DNA of 64,000 bases from Shewanella salipaludis. GTDB lineage: Bacteria; Pseudomonadota; Gammaproteobacteria; Enterobacterales; Shewanellaceae. Under the pieces are notes generated by a model. The model was given only the letters and a program-made list of their open reading frames with translations, did no database searches and had not been told where the DNA came from. Made by a program: the position numbers and the translations under genes. Every line of letters starts with the position of its first letter. The stretch's first letter is position 1. Positions 19,001 through 27,994 of this stretch are shown here, one piece after another. The stretch is taken from NCBI RefSeq assembly GCF_012911865.1, contig NZ_JAAXYH010000001.1, positions 372,001 to 436,000 on the forward strand, given 5' to 3'.

Positions 19001-20062
19001 CTAGGTTAACTTGCCGCTGCGGCTGAATTCGGCCAGTTTGGCCTGATACTCACCCAGATCCCCTAGCTGCTCCGCTATCCACTGGGGATTGTAATAGGTA
19101 TCCAGGTAGCGCTCACCCGAATCGCAGATCAGTGTCACTATCGAGCCTGTCTGTCCCTTGGCCTGCATCTCGGCCGCCAACAACAGGGCGCCGTAGAGGT
19201 TAGTGCCTGTGGAGGCGCCTGTCTTGCGGCCGAGCAGCTGTTCCAGCCATTGAATGGTGGCTATCGAAGCGGTATCGGCAATTTTCAACATATGATCTAC
19301 GACACCGGGAATGAAAGACGGCTCGACCCTGGGTCTGCCTATGCCTTCGATCTTGCTGCCATTGCAGCAGGTGATACCCGCATCCCTGTTGTGGTAATAG
19401 TCGAAGAACACAGAGTTTTGCGGATCGACCACGCACAGCCGGCTGTTGAGCCTCTGGTAGCGAATGTAACGCCCTATGGTGGCCGAGGTACCGCCGGTGC
19501 CCGGACTCATGACTATCCAGCTGGGAATGGGATGAGGCTCATGCGACATCTGATCGAAGATGGAATTGGCTATGTTGTTGTTGCCGCGCCAGTCGGTGGC
19601 GCGTTCGGCATAGGTGAACTGATCCATATAATGGCCATTCAGTTCACGGGCCAGGCGTTCAGATTCGGCATAGATCTGACTCGAGTGTTCGACGAAATGG
19701 CATTGACCGCCATAGAAGCTGATCTGCTCTATCTTCTTCTTGGCCGTCGAGTTGGGCATCACGGCGATGAAGGGCAGGCCCAGCAGACGGGCAAAATAGG
19801 CCTCGGAGATGGCCGTGCTGCCGGAAGATGACTCGATAATAGGCGTGCCTTCCTTGATCCAACCATTGCACAAGGCGTAGAGGAAGAGTGAACGTGCCAA
19901 CCTGTGCTTGAGGCTGCCGGTCGGGTGAGTGCTCTCATCCTTGAGATAGAGATCTATGCCCTGCAAGGCGGGCAGCTCCAGCTTAATCAGGTGGGTATCT
20001 GCGCTGCGCTGAAAGTCGGCGTCAATTTTCGCTATGGCTTGATTTACCCATGGCTCGATCAT
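19001..20062 (-). CDS. PLP-dependent cysteine synthase-family enzyme (Cds1-like)
   Basis: A 353-residue fold-type II PLP enzyme. The cofactor Lys is in [17 protein letters not shown], the phosphate-binding loop is [13 protein letters not shown], and a second glycine loop is [14 protein letters not shown]. These features and [22 protein letters not shown] fit a branch near Cds1 cysteine desulfhydrase rather than CysK or CysM. A cysteine-degrading, sulfide-releasing role is inferred from that resemblance. I used the start MIEPWVNQ because GGAG lies five bases before it; an in-frame ATG 29 codons upstream encodes an unrelated hydrophobic stretch. No cys genes are nearby. Confidence 0.8.
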   Translation of the reverse strand: MIEPWVNQAIAKIDADFQRSADTHLIKLELPALQGIDLYLKDESTHPTGSLKHRLARSLFLYALCNGWIKEGTPIIESSSGSTAISEAYFARLLGLPFIAVMPNSTAKKKIEQISFYGGQCHFVEHSSQIYAESERLARELNGHYMDQFTYAERATDWRGNNNIANSIFDQMSHEPHPIPSWIVMSPGTGGTSATIGRYIRYQRLNSRLCVVDPQNSVFFDYYHNRDAGITCCNGSKIEGIGRPRVEPSFIPGVVDHMLKIADTASIATIQWLEQLLGRKTGASTGTNLYGALLLAAEMQAKGQTGSIVTLICDSGERYLDTYYNPQWIAEQLGDLGEYQAKLAEFSRSGKLT

Positions 20063-20331
20063 GTTGTCTCCGCTGAGATATAACTTAAAGAGATAAATCA
20101 TAATTAAAAAGCATGAGTAAGGGTAGCGAAAGCTGGCGGCGGGCCGCAATCTTTGGCGTTAATGAGAGCAGATCTGCTTGCAGGGAGATGCATGGCGAGA
20201 GTTTGAGCTTGGATGCAGTGCGAGCGCTATGGAATGAACTGAGAGACAGAAAAGGGATATAGGCAAAGACTGGATGTGGATGCTGGTACTGCTATTGATA
20301 CTGATATCGGCACTGATAACCAGGCACTGAC

Positions 20332-20403
20332 GATAACTAAGATTTTGGCAATAACTAGGATTTTGACGATAACTGGGATTTTGTCAATGACAAGGATTCT
20401 GGC
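20332..20403. repeat. 18-bp tandem repeat, four units
   Basis: Four consecutive 18-base units of the form (G/A)ATAACTAGGATTTTGRC, the last one more diverged, in the gap between the Cds1-like gene and the tRNA-Tyr array. A looser partial unit precedes them. The plus strand reads as a hexapeptide repeat but has no sign of a real gene. Confidence 0.8.
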
Positions 20404-20434
20404 GTTGACGCCTGGAATGGAGCGAGGGAGAAAA

Positions 20435-20519
20435 TGGTGGAGGGAGAAGGATTCGAACCTTCGAAGGCTGAGCCGTCAGATTTACAGTCTGATCCCTTTG
20501 GCCACTCGGGAACCCCTCC
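20435..20519 (-). tRNA. tRNA-Tyr(GTA), copy 3 of 3
   Basis: An 85-base class II tRNA on the minus strand starting GGAGGGGTTCCCGAG, anticodon GTA in CTGTAAATC, a long variable arm, T-loop GGTTCGAATCC and encoded CCA. Promoter-distal copy. Confidence 0.97.
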
Positions 20520-20545
20520 ACTGATATATGAGATGAGAGTAAAGA

Positions 20546-20630
20546 TGGTGGAGGGAGAAGGATTCGAACCTTCGAAGGCTGAGCCGTCAGATTTACAGTC
20601 TGATCCCTTTGGCCACTCGGGAACCCCTCC
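20546..20630 (-). tRNA. tRNA-Tyr(GTA), copy 2 of 3
   Basis: Identical 85-base tRNA-Tyr with encoded CCA, 26 bases upstream of copy 3. Confidence 0.97.
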
Positions 20631-20671
20631 ACGAATATCTTTATTCGCACAACATATTTTTTCTTCGCAAA

Positions 20672-20756
20672 TGGTGGAGGGAGAAGGATTCGAACCTTCG
20701 AAGGCTGAGCCGTCAGATTTACAGTCTGATCCCTTTGGCCACTCGGGAACCCCTCC
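20672..20756 (-). tRNA. tRNA-Tyr(GTA), copy 1 of 3
   Basis: First copy of the array, identical to the others, 15 bases after the -10 box of the promoter and 41 bases from copy 2. Confidence 0.97.
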
Positions 20757-20771
20757 TCAATTGCGGCGGCA

Positions 20772-20800
20772 ATAGTAGTCACAAAAGATTTGTATGTAAA
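20772..20800 (-). promoter_or_regulatory. promoter of the tRNA-Tyr array
   Basis: On the minus strand TTTACA and TACTAT are separated by 17 bases and followed by TGCCGCCGC. The -10 box is the same as at the tRNA-Asn array, and the GC-rich discriminator is again present. Confidence 0.75.
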
Positions 20801-20881
20801 GGGCGAATATGAAAATAATCCTAAAGTTATGTATCGACTGGTCGATTAACTAACAACGAATTGTTTTCCTGATGTTTTTAT

Positions 20882-21370
20882 ATGCAAATTGATGTCCCTT
20901 TAGTCAACGAAGCCCAAATAGGCAGCCGACTCAACTTAGCGGTCGAATCCGACCGTCGTGGTGAGTTCGGCCTGCTGTTGGCCTTGTTGTCGACCGATGC
21001 GAGGGACATGGCGCAGTTTCATTGGCAAGCCGAATTGGATCAGCAACAGAAACTGCAACGCAGCTTCCAGTTGCCGCCGGCCGAGGTGCTGGTCGCGGAT
21101 CTGTCTGCCGAGCAGCCCGTGGTGGATAATGCCAGGGTCTTCGGCGCCGATGGCATCAAGGGATTTCAGTTGCAACAGGCACTGACGCCCGAGGCGCTGG
21201 TGATACGTGGTCAAAGGGAGGCCGGGCTGAATGATGCCCTCAACAACTGTGGTCACCTGACCCGCTTACGGCATAAGGCAGCACTCAGCATGCCGGCGTC
21301 AAAGCCTGTGGATCTTGCCGAGCTGCTGACCATGCAGCGGCAGTGGGGCCAGCGGGTTAACCTGCTGTAA
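20882..21370 (+). CDS. VC2046/SO_2500-like conserved hypothetical protein
   Basis: A 162-residue soluble protein without signal peptide or membrane helix. It resembles the small family named after VC2046 and SO_2500, found in Vibrio and Shewanella, whose function is unknown. Visible features are FGLLLALLSTDARDMAQFHW in the first third and a basic C-terminal part (GHLTRLRHKAAL). It is a single-gene unit downstream of the tRNA-Tyr promoter on the opposite strand. Family assignment is from memory and moderately sure. Confidence 0.7.
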   Translation: MQIDVPLVNEAQIGSRLNLAVESDRRGEFGLLLALLSTDARDMAQFHWQAELDQQQKLQRSFQLPPAEVLVADLSAEQPVVDNARVFGADGIKGFQLQQALTPEALVIRGQREAGLNDALNNCGHLTRLRHKAALSMPASKPVDLAELLTMQRQWGQRVNLL

Positions 21371-21566
21371 ACCCGGCGCCACAGCTTGTACCAGTGTTAA
21401 TGCAGCCTCCGGGCTGCAAGACAGTGTTGCTTATATTGCGTACTTATTGATCTATGGTGTATTCTGCTGAACCTTTCGGGTAAATAAAGCACTATTCCAA
21501 ATTAATCAATTTGTTACTGTGTTTAGGGAAGTCTGCACCCAGGACTGCAGTTTTTTGGGGGTGAGT

Positions 21567-23753
21567 GTGAAGCGACATCAGCAGCAACAAATACTAACGC
21601 TCGTAGTCAACTCTGTTGCCAAGCAGCAGGGGGACTTCTTGAAAACGGCAGAGCTTATCACCGAGCTCCTGAGTCAGCATCTGCAGGTCACTGATGTGGC
21701 CGTGTGGTCATTTTCAGACGATCAACAGATGCAGATCCTCGCGGCCCACTATGGCACCCTCTTGACCCACGACACCAGCCGTCCTGCACACATCATCGAC
21801 TTCCCCGAGTATCTGGCCGAACTCAGATCCCATCGTTTCATCGATGCCTTAGATACCAGTACCGACAGCAGATTGAGCGAGTTGTATGCGGGTTATTTTA
21901 AACCCAGGGGAATTCAATCCAGCCTGGAAGTGGCGATAAGGATCAATGGCCATCTTGAAGGTGTCTTATGTCTGGAGCGGCTCAGGGGCGGCCGGCGTTG
22001 GAGCGAGGGTGAAATTCATCTCGCCTGTCAGCTCGCGGACCAACTGGCACTGACCTTGGCGACCAAGCATGCCCATGACAAAGACGAGAGTCTGACCCTG
22101 TTCCGTAATGCCGCCGAGCAGTCGTCGCAGGTGACCATGCTGATCAACCTGCATACCGAAACTGTGGAATACATCAACCGCGCTTACAGTGACATTACCG
22201 GGGTGCCGGCCGACAGTGTCCTTGGGTGTCGTTTACATGAATTGGAGTATTTTAAGCAACATCCTGAGTTGGCCGAGCAGTCGCTGGCCCAAATTCACCG
22301 CGGCGAAATGGCAAGGGGTGAGGTGCAGCTGAGCCGTCAGGACGGCAGCAGCTATTGGATCAAGTTCAACGCCAATCCTTTTATTACCGACAGAGGCAGC
22401 CATTATCTGCTGGTCACCAGTAACGACAACAGCGCCGAGCACAGGTATCAGGCTGAGTTGGAACGTCTGGCCTGGCGTTGCAGTTTAACCGGCCTCTATA
22501 ACAGGGCGCATTTCAATCGGGTGCTGGACCGCAGTGCCCAAGGCTCACTGATCTTGGTGGATCTCATGGGCTTCAAACGCTTCAACGATACCTATGGTCA
22601 TGAGCAAGGGGATACCTTGCTGTGTGAGATAGCGCGCCGTTTGCGGCATTTTGCCGAACTCAATAAAGCCAGTGAGACCGCCAGGGTGGGCAGTGACGAG
22701 TTTGCCCTCTTGTTGCCAAGTGACATAAGTGCCCTGGAGCTGGATGTCCTCTCGGCTCGTCTGCACCAGCAGCTGTCGGTGCCCATGCTCATAGGCCGTG
22801 AGCAGGTCGACCCCAAACCCGCCATCGCCATAGTCGATATCGCCTCAGTGGTCGGCTTGTTTGCGCCCTTGAGTTGCGCCGATATCGCCATTCAATACGC
22901 CAAGAAGAAGCAGAGCAGCGCGATTCAGATTTTCAACAGCGATCTCTTCAGGGCGTTTAAAGAAGATGCCCAGATAGAGAAAGATCTGCATTGGGCCATA
23001 CGCGGCCGGCAGTTTGAGTTGTATTATCAGCCGCTGATGGATCTCAAGACCCATGCCTATATAGGGGCAGAGGCCTTGATCCGTTGGCATCATCCCAAGC
23101 GAGGAGTGCTCTATCCCGGGGTGTTCATCGACATCGCCGAACAGTCCGGTTTGATCAATACCATAGGCGCCTGGGTGCTCGAGGCCGCCTGTCGTCAGCT
23201 GGATCAGTGGCAGCGGCATAATGTGGATATGGCCATGCATGTGAATGTATCGGCAAGGCAGTTTTTCAGCGGTAACCTGTACGAACAGGTGTGGCAGCTG
23301 CTGAATCGTTATCGTCTCAAGCCCCAGAGCCTGATCCTGGAGATCACCGAGACAGAGCTGATGGAAGACATAAGGTATGCCACTAATTTATGTCAGGAAT
23401 TGTCTGAGCTGGGGGTAGGGCTGGCCATAGACGATTTCGGCACAGGCTACAGCTCGATGCGCTATCTCAAGCAGTTCCCCATCAGCAAGCTCAAGATAGA
23501 CAGGTCATTTATCTCAGATCTGAGTGTCAGCAGGGAAAGCCGGGAAATCGTCAGTGCCATCATTGCCATGGCGAAGGCGCTGAATATTTCCCTGACGGCA
23601 GAAGGGGTGGAGACCCTGGAGCAGGAGAAATTCCTGGCCGATAACCTCTGTCACCATGCCCAGGGCTTCCTGTACAGTCCGGCCCTGCGCGAGCCAGAGT
23701 TTGCCCAGTTCCTGTTTCAGTCCAACAGCCGATTGGCGGCAACGACCCACTGA
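21567..23753 (+). CDS. GAF-PAS-GGDEF-EAL cyclic-di-GMP signalling protein
   Basis: About 728 residues. An N-terminal GAF-like domain (~1-165) is followed by a PAS domain (~175-300, with VEYINRAYSDITGVP), a GGDEF domain (~305-475) and an EAL domain (~495-735). The diguanylate cyclase signature reads VGSDEF instead of GGDEF and no RxxD inhibitory site is visible, so cyclase activity is doubtful. The EAL part has EALIRW, NVSARQF, EITETELMED, IDDFGTGYSS and KIDRSF, AEGVET, so it is probably an active c-di-GMP phosphodiesterase. The start is uncertain: GTG codons at 21561 and 21567 follow GGGGG, and another GTG is at 21519. Confidence 0.93.
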   Translation: MKRHQQQQILTLVVNSVAKQQGDFLKTAELITELLSQHLQVTDVAVWSFSDDQQMQILAAHYGTLLTHDTSRPAHIIDFPEYLAELRSHRFIDALDTSTDSRLSELYAGYFKPRGIQSSLEVAIRINGHLEGVLCLERLRGGRRWSEGEIHLACQLADQLALTLATKHAHDKDESLTLFRNAAEQSSQVTMLINLHTETVEYINRAYSDITGVPADSVLGCRLHELEYFKQHPELAEQSLAQIHRGEMARGEVQLSRQDGSSYWIKFNANPFITDRGSHYLLVTSNDNSAEHRYQAELERLAWRCSLTGLYNRAHFNRVLDRSAQGSLILVDLMGFKRFNDTYGHEQGDTLLCEIARRLRHFAELNKASETARVGSDEFALLLPSDISALELDVLSARLHQQLSVPMLIGREQVDPKPAIAIVDIASVVGLFAPLSCADIAIQYAKKKQSSAIQIFNSDLFRAFKEDAQIEKDLHWAIRGRQFELYYQPLMDLKTHAYIGAEALIRWHHPKRGVLYPGVFIDIAEQSGLINTIGAWVLEAACRQLDQWQRHNVDMAMHVNVSARQFFSGNLYEQVWQLLNRYRLKPQSLILEITETELMEDIRYATNLCQELSELGVGLAIDDFGTGYSSMRYLKQFPISKLKIDRSFISDLSVSRESREIVSAIIAMAKALNISLTAEGVETLEQEKFLADNLCHHAQGFLYSPALREPEFAQFLFQSNSRLAATTH

Positions 23754-23908
23754 GCTACCGATAGAACTATTCATTGAACCGCTCATATTGCATCAGAGTC
23801 AGATGCCTTGGCACTCCTGCTGTCACTAAGCCTTGGCCGCTGTTGCCAGGAGCTGCGGGCGTCACTTTTAGTAAATGCAGTCTAGTATGCGCAGGTTAGT
23901 AAGTGCAG

Positions 23909-24382
23909 TTAGTCTGTGCGGGCGCAACATTGTTTGAATTTCTTGCCGCTGTGGCAGACACAAGGATCGTTGCGACCCGGAAGTTTGGCCGCCAACTGCT
24001 CCCCCTGGGTGTAATACCAACGTCCCTGCTCGCGCACGAAGAGCGAATGCTCATGGATCACTTCCAGACGGCCATCGAGCCGATACCAGGCCTTGAAGCT
24101 GACCTCGCCTCTATCTTGCTCCTGACTCGAGTCTAGGACATCCAGGCCCAGCCAGCTGGGTGATGGCTCCCGCGCCAATTCCGCCAGCGTCAGGCCGCCA
24201 AGGAACTCCGGGTGCTGGCTGGCGAGGATGTAATCAAATTTTTTCAAGGCAAAGGCGGCGTAGCGTGAACGCATCAGTTGCTCTGGCGTCTGGGGCAGGC
24301 TGTCGCCCGAATGGAACGGCTGACAACAGAGGTTGTAAGGCTTTCCTGTGCCGCAAGGGCAATTTTTATCTGGGTTAATCAT
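23909..24382 (-). CDS. ychJ: YchJ-family SEC-C motif protein
   Basis: A 157-residue protein with a cysteine-rich SEC-C motif at each end: [17 protein letters not shown] near the start and [18 protein letters not shown] at the end. These bind zinc. The middle matches the YchJ NTF2-like domain ([20 protein letters not shown]). Function is unknown. I set the start at [10 protein letters not shown], which overlaps the end of the upstream gene by eight bases; an earlier in-frame start would run deep into that gene. Confidence 0.9.
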   Translation of the reverse strand: MINPDKNCPCGTGKPYNLCCQPFHSGDSLPQTPEQLMRSRYAAFALKKFDYILASQHPEFLGGLTLAELAREPSPSWLGLDVLDSSQEQDRGEVSFKAWYRLDGRLEVIHEHSLFVREQGRWYYTQGEQLAAKLPGRNDPCVCHSGKKFKQCCARTD

Positions 24383-24944
24383 GTTTTGCTGCGGGGGGTA
24401 AGGGGGAGAATTGGCGACCAAAATACCAATTTTGACTGGGCTTGGCACTGAAATAGAAGCTGGGTTCGGCGCGATTGTTGGTGTCGACCGTCAGATGCCA
24501 TTTTCCATCCGGGCGTTTCTTGGCCATCATCACAAACTTGCCGGCAAATTCACTCACAGGTTCTTCCGTCTCGGCGGCGGGGTAAAACCTGACCAGGTAA
24601 TAGCCGACATCCGTGGCGCTCTTGTCTTCGATCTGGCGGTTCACCACCCGGAAGTCTATGTCTATCTGGGCGTTCTTGGCGCGGATCTTGCCGAAAAATG
24701 CCTTGTAGAGTGCCAGTATGTTTTCCCGGCCTTCTACAATACCTTTATCTTGGTTTTCCGATACATAACAAGCGTTGTCGGCATAGAGCTTCTCTATGAT
24801 TTGCGGCTCCAATTGACTGAAGGCGAGCACGAATTGGTCATAGTTGAGATTCAGCGCCTGATCATCTTCCGACAAAGGGGGGGCTGCCTTGGCAACCACC
24901 AGGGAACAGAGTAACAAACTAAGGGTGAGTAACAAAAATCTCAT
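24375..24944 (-). CDS. exported SnoaL/NTF2-like hypothetical protein
   Basis: A 189-residue protein with a clear signal peptide ([21 protein letters not shown]). The rest resembles the ketosteroid-isomerase-like SnoaL fold used by many small secreted or enzymatic proteins: an early helix ([19 protein letters not shown]), a [15 protein letters not shown] segment, and C-terminal strands ending in [12 protein letters not shown]. No catalytic residues can be assigned. It is transcribed ahead of ychJ and overlaps it by eight bases, so the two form an operon. Confidence 0.7.
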   Translation of the reverse strand: MRFLLLTLSLLLCSLVVAKAAPPLSEDDQALNLNYDQFVLAFSQLEPQIIEKLYADNACYVSENQDKGIVEGRENILALYKAFFGKIRAKNAQIDIDFRVVNRQIEDKSATDVGYYLVRFYPAAETEEPVSEFAGKFVMMAKKRPDGKWHLTVDTNNRAEPSFYFSAKPSQNWYFGRQFSPLPPAAKHD

Positions 24945-25123
24945 TAAATGGGGTCTGCTTGGCTATCGTAGGGGCAACTATAATGTATGACCCTGATTAA
25001 CTAAAGTATTGAATGTTTACAAAGTGTGTTCCATCACGGCCTGGCGGGGCCTGCTGCGGCCCGGGGATGAGCTTAAGCCGGTCACTGGGCGTGGCTTTCC
25101 ACGACTTGGGCTGGGGCCTGGAT

Positions 25124-25162
25124 CTGTAACCAGAGCCTGTAACCTGTGCCTGTAACTTGAGC
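25124..25162. repeat. 13-bp tandem repeat, three units
   Basis: Three consecutive 13-base units CTGTAACCAGAGC, CTGTAACCTGTGC and CTGTAACTTGAGC. Confidence 0.75.
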
Positions 25163-25199
25163 CCGAGTCTTGAGCTCAGGATCCAGCTTGACCGCCCAT

Positions 25200-25225
25200 A
25201 AAAAACGCCCTCAGAGGGCGTTTTG
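25200..25225 (-). terminator. terminator of the M2 peptidase gene
   Basis: Reading the minus strand, AAAACGCCCT pairs with AGGGCGTTTT around a three-base loop, followed by further T. Confidence 0.85.
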
Positions 25226-25281
25226 ACTATGACAACCAGGCCTGTCGTGGCTTTCCCGACCTTAGCCGACTGGCCGCAGGG

Positions 25282-27141
25282 CTACCAGCCACATTGACGT
25301 TTGGCCTGCTGGTTCTGCTCATCCAGCCAGGTCTGCAGTGGCGCGAAGTAATCCAATACCGCCTCGGCATCCATGCGCTTTTTGCCGGTCACAGTGGCCA
25401 AGGCGTCGGGCCAGGGTTGGCTCTGACCCATTTGCAGCATTTGGTTGAGCTTGGCACCGGCGTCCTTATTGCCATAGATGCTGCAGCGATGCACCGGGCC
25501 TGTATCGCCGGCAATATCACACAGGGCCCTATGGAACTGAAACTGCAGTATATGGGCCAAGAAATAACGTGTGTAGGGGACATTGCCCGGCACATGGTAC
25601 TTGGCCCCTGGATCGAAGTCTGTCTCATCGCGGCTAACGGGCGCGCTCACGCCCTGATACTTATTCCTCATTTCCCACCAGGCCTGGTTGTACTGAGCCG
25701 GGCTGATCTCACCGCTGAACACCTTCCAGCGCCATTGATCTATCATCAGGCCGAAGGGCAGGAAGGCTATCTTGTCCAGCGCCTGCTTGAGCAGCAAGCC
25801 TATGTCCTTGGAGGCATCGGGCACCTCATCGAGCAGACCTATCTGCTTGAGGTAATTCGGGGTGATGGACAGGGCTATGGTATCGCCTATGGCCTCATGG
25901 AAGCCGTCGTTGGCGCTATTCTTGAAGATGAAGGGCTGATCCTTATAGGCGCGCTGGTAGAAATTATGCCCTAGCTCGTGGTGAATGACGCTAAAGTCTT
26001 CGGCCGTTTTCTGGATACACATCTTGATACGAAGATCTTCCTCATTGTCCAGATCCCAGGCGGAGGCGTGGCAGACGACGTCCCTGTCTCTGGGTTGCAC
26101 GAATAGCGAGCGTGTCCAGAAGCTGTCAGGCAAGGCATCGAAGCCCAGGGAGGTGAAGAAGCTTTCCGCCTGCTTGACCATCTTGTGTTCATCATAGCCA
26201 TGCTCTGCCAGCAGTTGGGTGACGTCATAGCCGGGATCTGCGTCCTTGGGGGCGACCATGTCGTAGATATTACCCCATTGCTGGGCCCACATGTTGCCCA
26301 GCAGATGGGCCGGGATAGGGCCTGTCTTGGGCACTGTCTCATCACCGTAGCTTGCATTGAGCTCGCCGCGCACATAGCAATGCAGGGACTCGTACAGGGG
26401 CTTGACCTGGCCCCAGAGCCTGTCGAGTTCGGCAGAGAAGTCGTCCGGCTGCATATCATATTGACTGCGCCACAATTCGGACAAGTTGGCATAACCCAGA
26501 TCCTGAGCCCCTTGATTGGCCAACTCTACCTCACGTTCGAACAGCGGGCGCATGGGCTTGGCTATGTTACGCCAGCCTTGCCAGACCTCGAGCAGTTGCG
26601 CCGGATCCCGGGATTCGGCCATGATGCTGGAGAGCTCGGGTTGGGTCAGGCAGCGGCCATCGCCGAAGCAATACTTGCCTTTGCCATAGAGGCCATTGAG
26701 TTCCGAGCTGATCTTGGCCAGCTCGGCATTCTTTTGCGGATCCAGGGGGGCCGGCAGGACCAGGGCACTGCGGAGGATTTTGAGCTTGCGGGCATTGACA
26801 GGATCCAGTGGCAGCTGAGCGTATTTGGCCGCCTGGGTGGCATATTTTACCGAGCTGGCCGTCAGTTTCTCGCCAACGACGGCCGACAGGGCGGCGGTAT
26901 CTTGGGTGATGAAATTGCTGTAGATCCATTCGGCCCGGTTGGCTTCGATGGAGAGTTGTGCCAGATCGGTTTCGGCATCCCTGATGAAGCTTAAGGCTTC
27001 GGCCTGGTCGACGGGCTTGACGGCCATGGGCTTGGCCGCCTGTGGCTGCTCGGCACTGTCCCGGTTACAGGCGGTTAAGCCCAGGGCGAGCGCCACCAGC
27101 AGCGCCAGCTTGGAAGTGGCAGGGGAAGAGAGGGTTATCAT
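25282..27141 (-). CDS. M2-family (ACE-like) dipeptidyl carboxypeptidase lipoprotein
   Basis: A 619-residue zinc metallopeptidase related to angiotensin-converting enzyme; bacterial members release C-terminal dipeptides. The active site HHELGHNFYQ contains HEXXH, with the third zinc ligand Glu in GFHEAIGDTIALS. The N-terminus is a lipoprotein signal with lipobox LTAC followed by NRDS, so it is probably membrane-anchored and facing the periplasm. The start MITLSSPA has AAGGA six bases upstream; an earlier in-frame ATG adds an arginine-rich stretch that does not fit a signal peptide. It is divergent from psrA and transcribed alone. Confidence 0.92.
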   Translation of the reverse strand: MITLSSPATSKLALLVALALGLTACNRDSAEQPQAAKPMAVKPVDQAEALSFIRDAETDLAQLSIEANRAEWIYSNFITQDTAALSAVVGEKLTASSVKYATQAAKYAQLPLDPVNARKLKILRSALVLPAPLDPQKNAELAKISSELNGLYGKGKYCFGDGRCLTQPELSSIMAESRDPAQLLEVWQGWRNIAKPMRPLFEREVELANQGAQDLGYANLSELWRSQYDMQPDDFSAELDRLWGQVKPLYESLHCYVRGELNASYGDETVPKTGPIPAHLLGNMWAQQWGNIYDMVAPKDADPGYDVTQLLAEHGYDEHKMVKQAESFFTSLGFDALPDSFWTRSLFVQPRDRDVVCHASAWDLDNEEDLRIKMCIQKTAEDFSVIHHELGHNFYQRAYKDQPFIFKNSANDGFHEAIGDTIALSITPNYLKQIGLLDEVPDASKDIGLLLKQALDKIAFLPFGLMIDQWRWKVFSGEISPAQYNQAWWEMRNKYQGVSAPVSRDETDFDPGAKYHVPGNVPYTRYFLAHILQFQFHRALCDIAGDTGPVHRCSIYGNKDAGAKLNQMLQMGQSQPWPDALATVTGKKRMDAEAVLDYFAPLQTWLDEQNQQAKRQCGW

Positions 27142-27274
27142 TATTCGTCCTTGTGGGTTTTGGTGTTGTCCAGTGTAGCCAAGCCAGGGCAGTTTTGTAC
27201 ATTGGCGCCCCAGTCTTAGTTGAAAACCACGCATTTTATGGCGGTGAGTCTCAGTTGTTACAGGGATTTTTAGT

Positions 27275-27303
27275 TTGACTTATGCTGTGGCAATGTTTAA
27301 TTT
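27275..27303 (+). promoter_or_regulatory. candidate psrA-fadE promoter
   Basis: TTGACT and TAATTT separated by 17 bases, 35 bases before psrA. The -35 match is good and the -10 match poor. The PsrA-like operator overlaps its downstream edge. Confidence 0.4.
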
Positions 27304-27319
27304 AAACGAGTGTTTTAAA
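27301..27319. promoter_or_regulatory. PsrA-like operator
   Basis: TTTAAAC-GAGT-GTTTTAAA has the AAAC-N4-GTTT core seen in characterised PsrA sites (CAAAC-N2-4-GTTTG type). It lies 19 bases before psrA and next to the candidate -10 box, a position suited to autorepression. Confidence 0.6.
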
Positions 27320-27337
27320 TCAATTCAAGGGCTGTGA

Positions 27338-27994
27338 ATGGCAAGTCGATCCGATACAAAAACAAGAATACTCGATGCGGCAGAGAAACTGTTCGCCGAG
27401 CGGGGCTTCTCCGAGACCTCCCTGAGGCTGATCACCAGCAAGGCAGAAGTCAATCTGGCATCGGTCAATTATCACTTCGGCTCGAAGAAAGAGTTGATCC
27501 GTGCCGTGTTGGCCCGTTATCTGGATGTCTTCATGCCGGCGGCGGCCAAAGAAATCAGCCGGCTGCATACGGCGCCGAATCAGGCGTCGCTCGATGAGAT
27601 TTTTTCCGCGCTGGTGGCGCCACTGCTCGAACTCAACAAGTTGCGCGCCGAAGGCACGACTATCTTCCTGCAGCTGCTGGGACGGGGTTACATAGAGAGC
27701 CAGGGCCATCTGCGCTGGTTTATCACGACTCACTATGGCGAGCCCTTGGCCAAGTTTGTCAAGGCAGTACAGGCCAGTGTCCCCCATATTCCGTCGGCCG
27801 AGATGTTCTGGCGCTTGCATTTCACCTTGGGCACTGTGGTCTTTACCATGGCCTCGGCCGACGCCCTGACCGAAATTGCTGCCGCCGATTTTGGCGAACA
27901 TAATGATATTGAAGCCGTGATCAGAAAAGTGATCCCCTACATGGCAGCCGGTGTTGCCGTTCCCGTCATCAACAATGAAAAAGGTCTGCTATGA
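27338..27994 (+). CDS. psrA: TetR-family regulator, probably PsrA (fatty-acid oxidation)
   Basis: A 218-residue one-domain-pair repressor. The N-terminal TetR helix-turn-helix is RILDAAEKLFAERGFSETSLRLITSKAEVNLASVNYHFGSK in condensed form (residues ~9-50, key part LASVNYHFGSKKELI). The C-terminal ligand domain is typical for acyl-CoA-responsive members. It overlaps fadE by four bases (ATGA), so repressor and target are co-transcribed, and a PsrA-like palindrome sits in front of it. These facts, rather than any diagnostic residue, support the PsrA assignment. Confidence 0.85.
   Translation: MASRSDTKTRILDAAEKLFAERGFSETSLRLITSKAEVNLASVNYHFGSKKELIRAVLARYLDVFMPAAAKEISRLHTAPNQASLDEIFSALVAPLLELNKLRAEGTTIFLQLLGRGYIESQGHLRWFITTHYGEPLAKFVKAVQASVPHIPSAEMFWRLHFTLGTVVFTMASADALTEIAAADFGEHNDIEAVIRKVIPYMAAGVAVPVINNEKGLL

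Larger units (their letters stand above)
24945..25281. other. intergenic region between the SnoaL-like gene and the M2 peptidase
   Basis: About 340 bases without a supported gene. It contains the promoter side of the minus-strand SnoaL-like gene, a 13-bp triple repeat at 25124-25162 and the peptidase terminator at 25200-25225. Confidence 0.5.

Noticed and set aside
20276..20524. Plus-strand frame with a hexapeptide repeat leading into the tRNA-Tyr region
   Set aside because: It is the translation of the 18-bp tandem repeat followed by antisense tRNA sequence; no ribosome-binding site and no coding character.
20384..20782. Minus-strand frame with three copies of EGFPSGQRDQTVNLTAQ
   Set aside because: The repeats are simply the three tRNA-Tyr genes read as protein.
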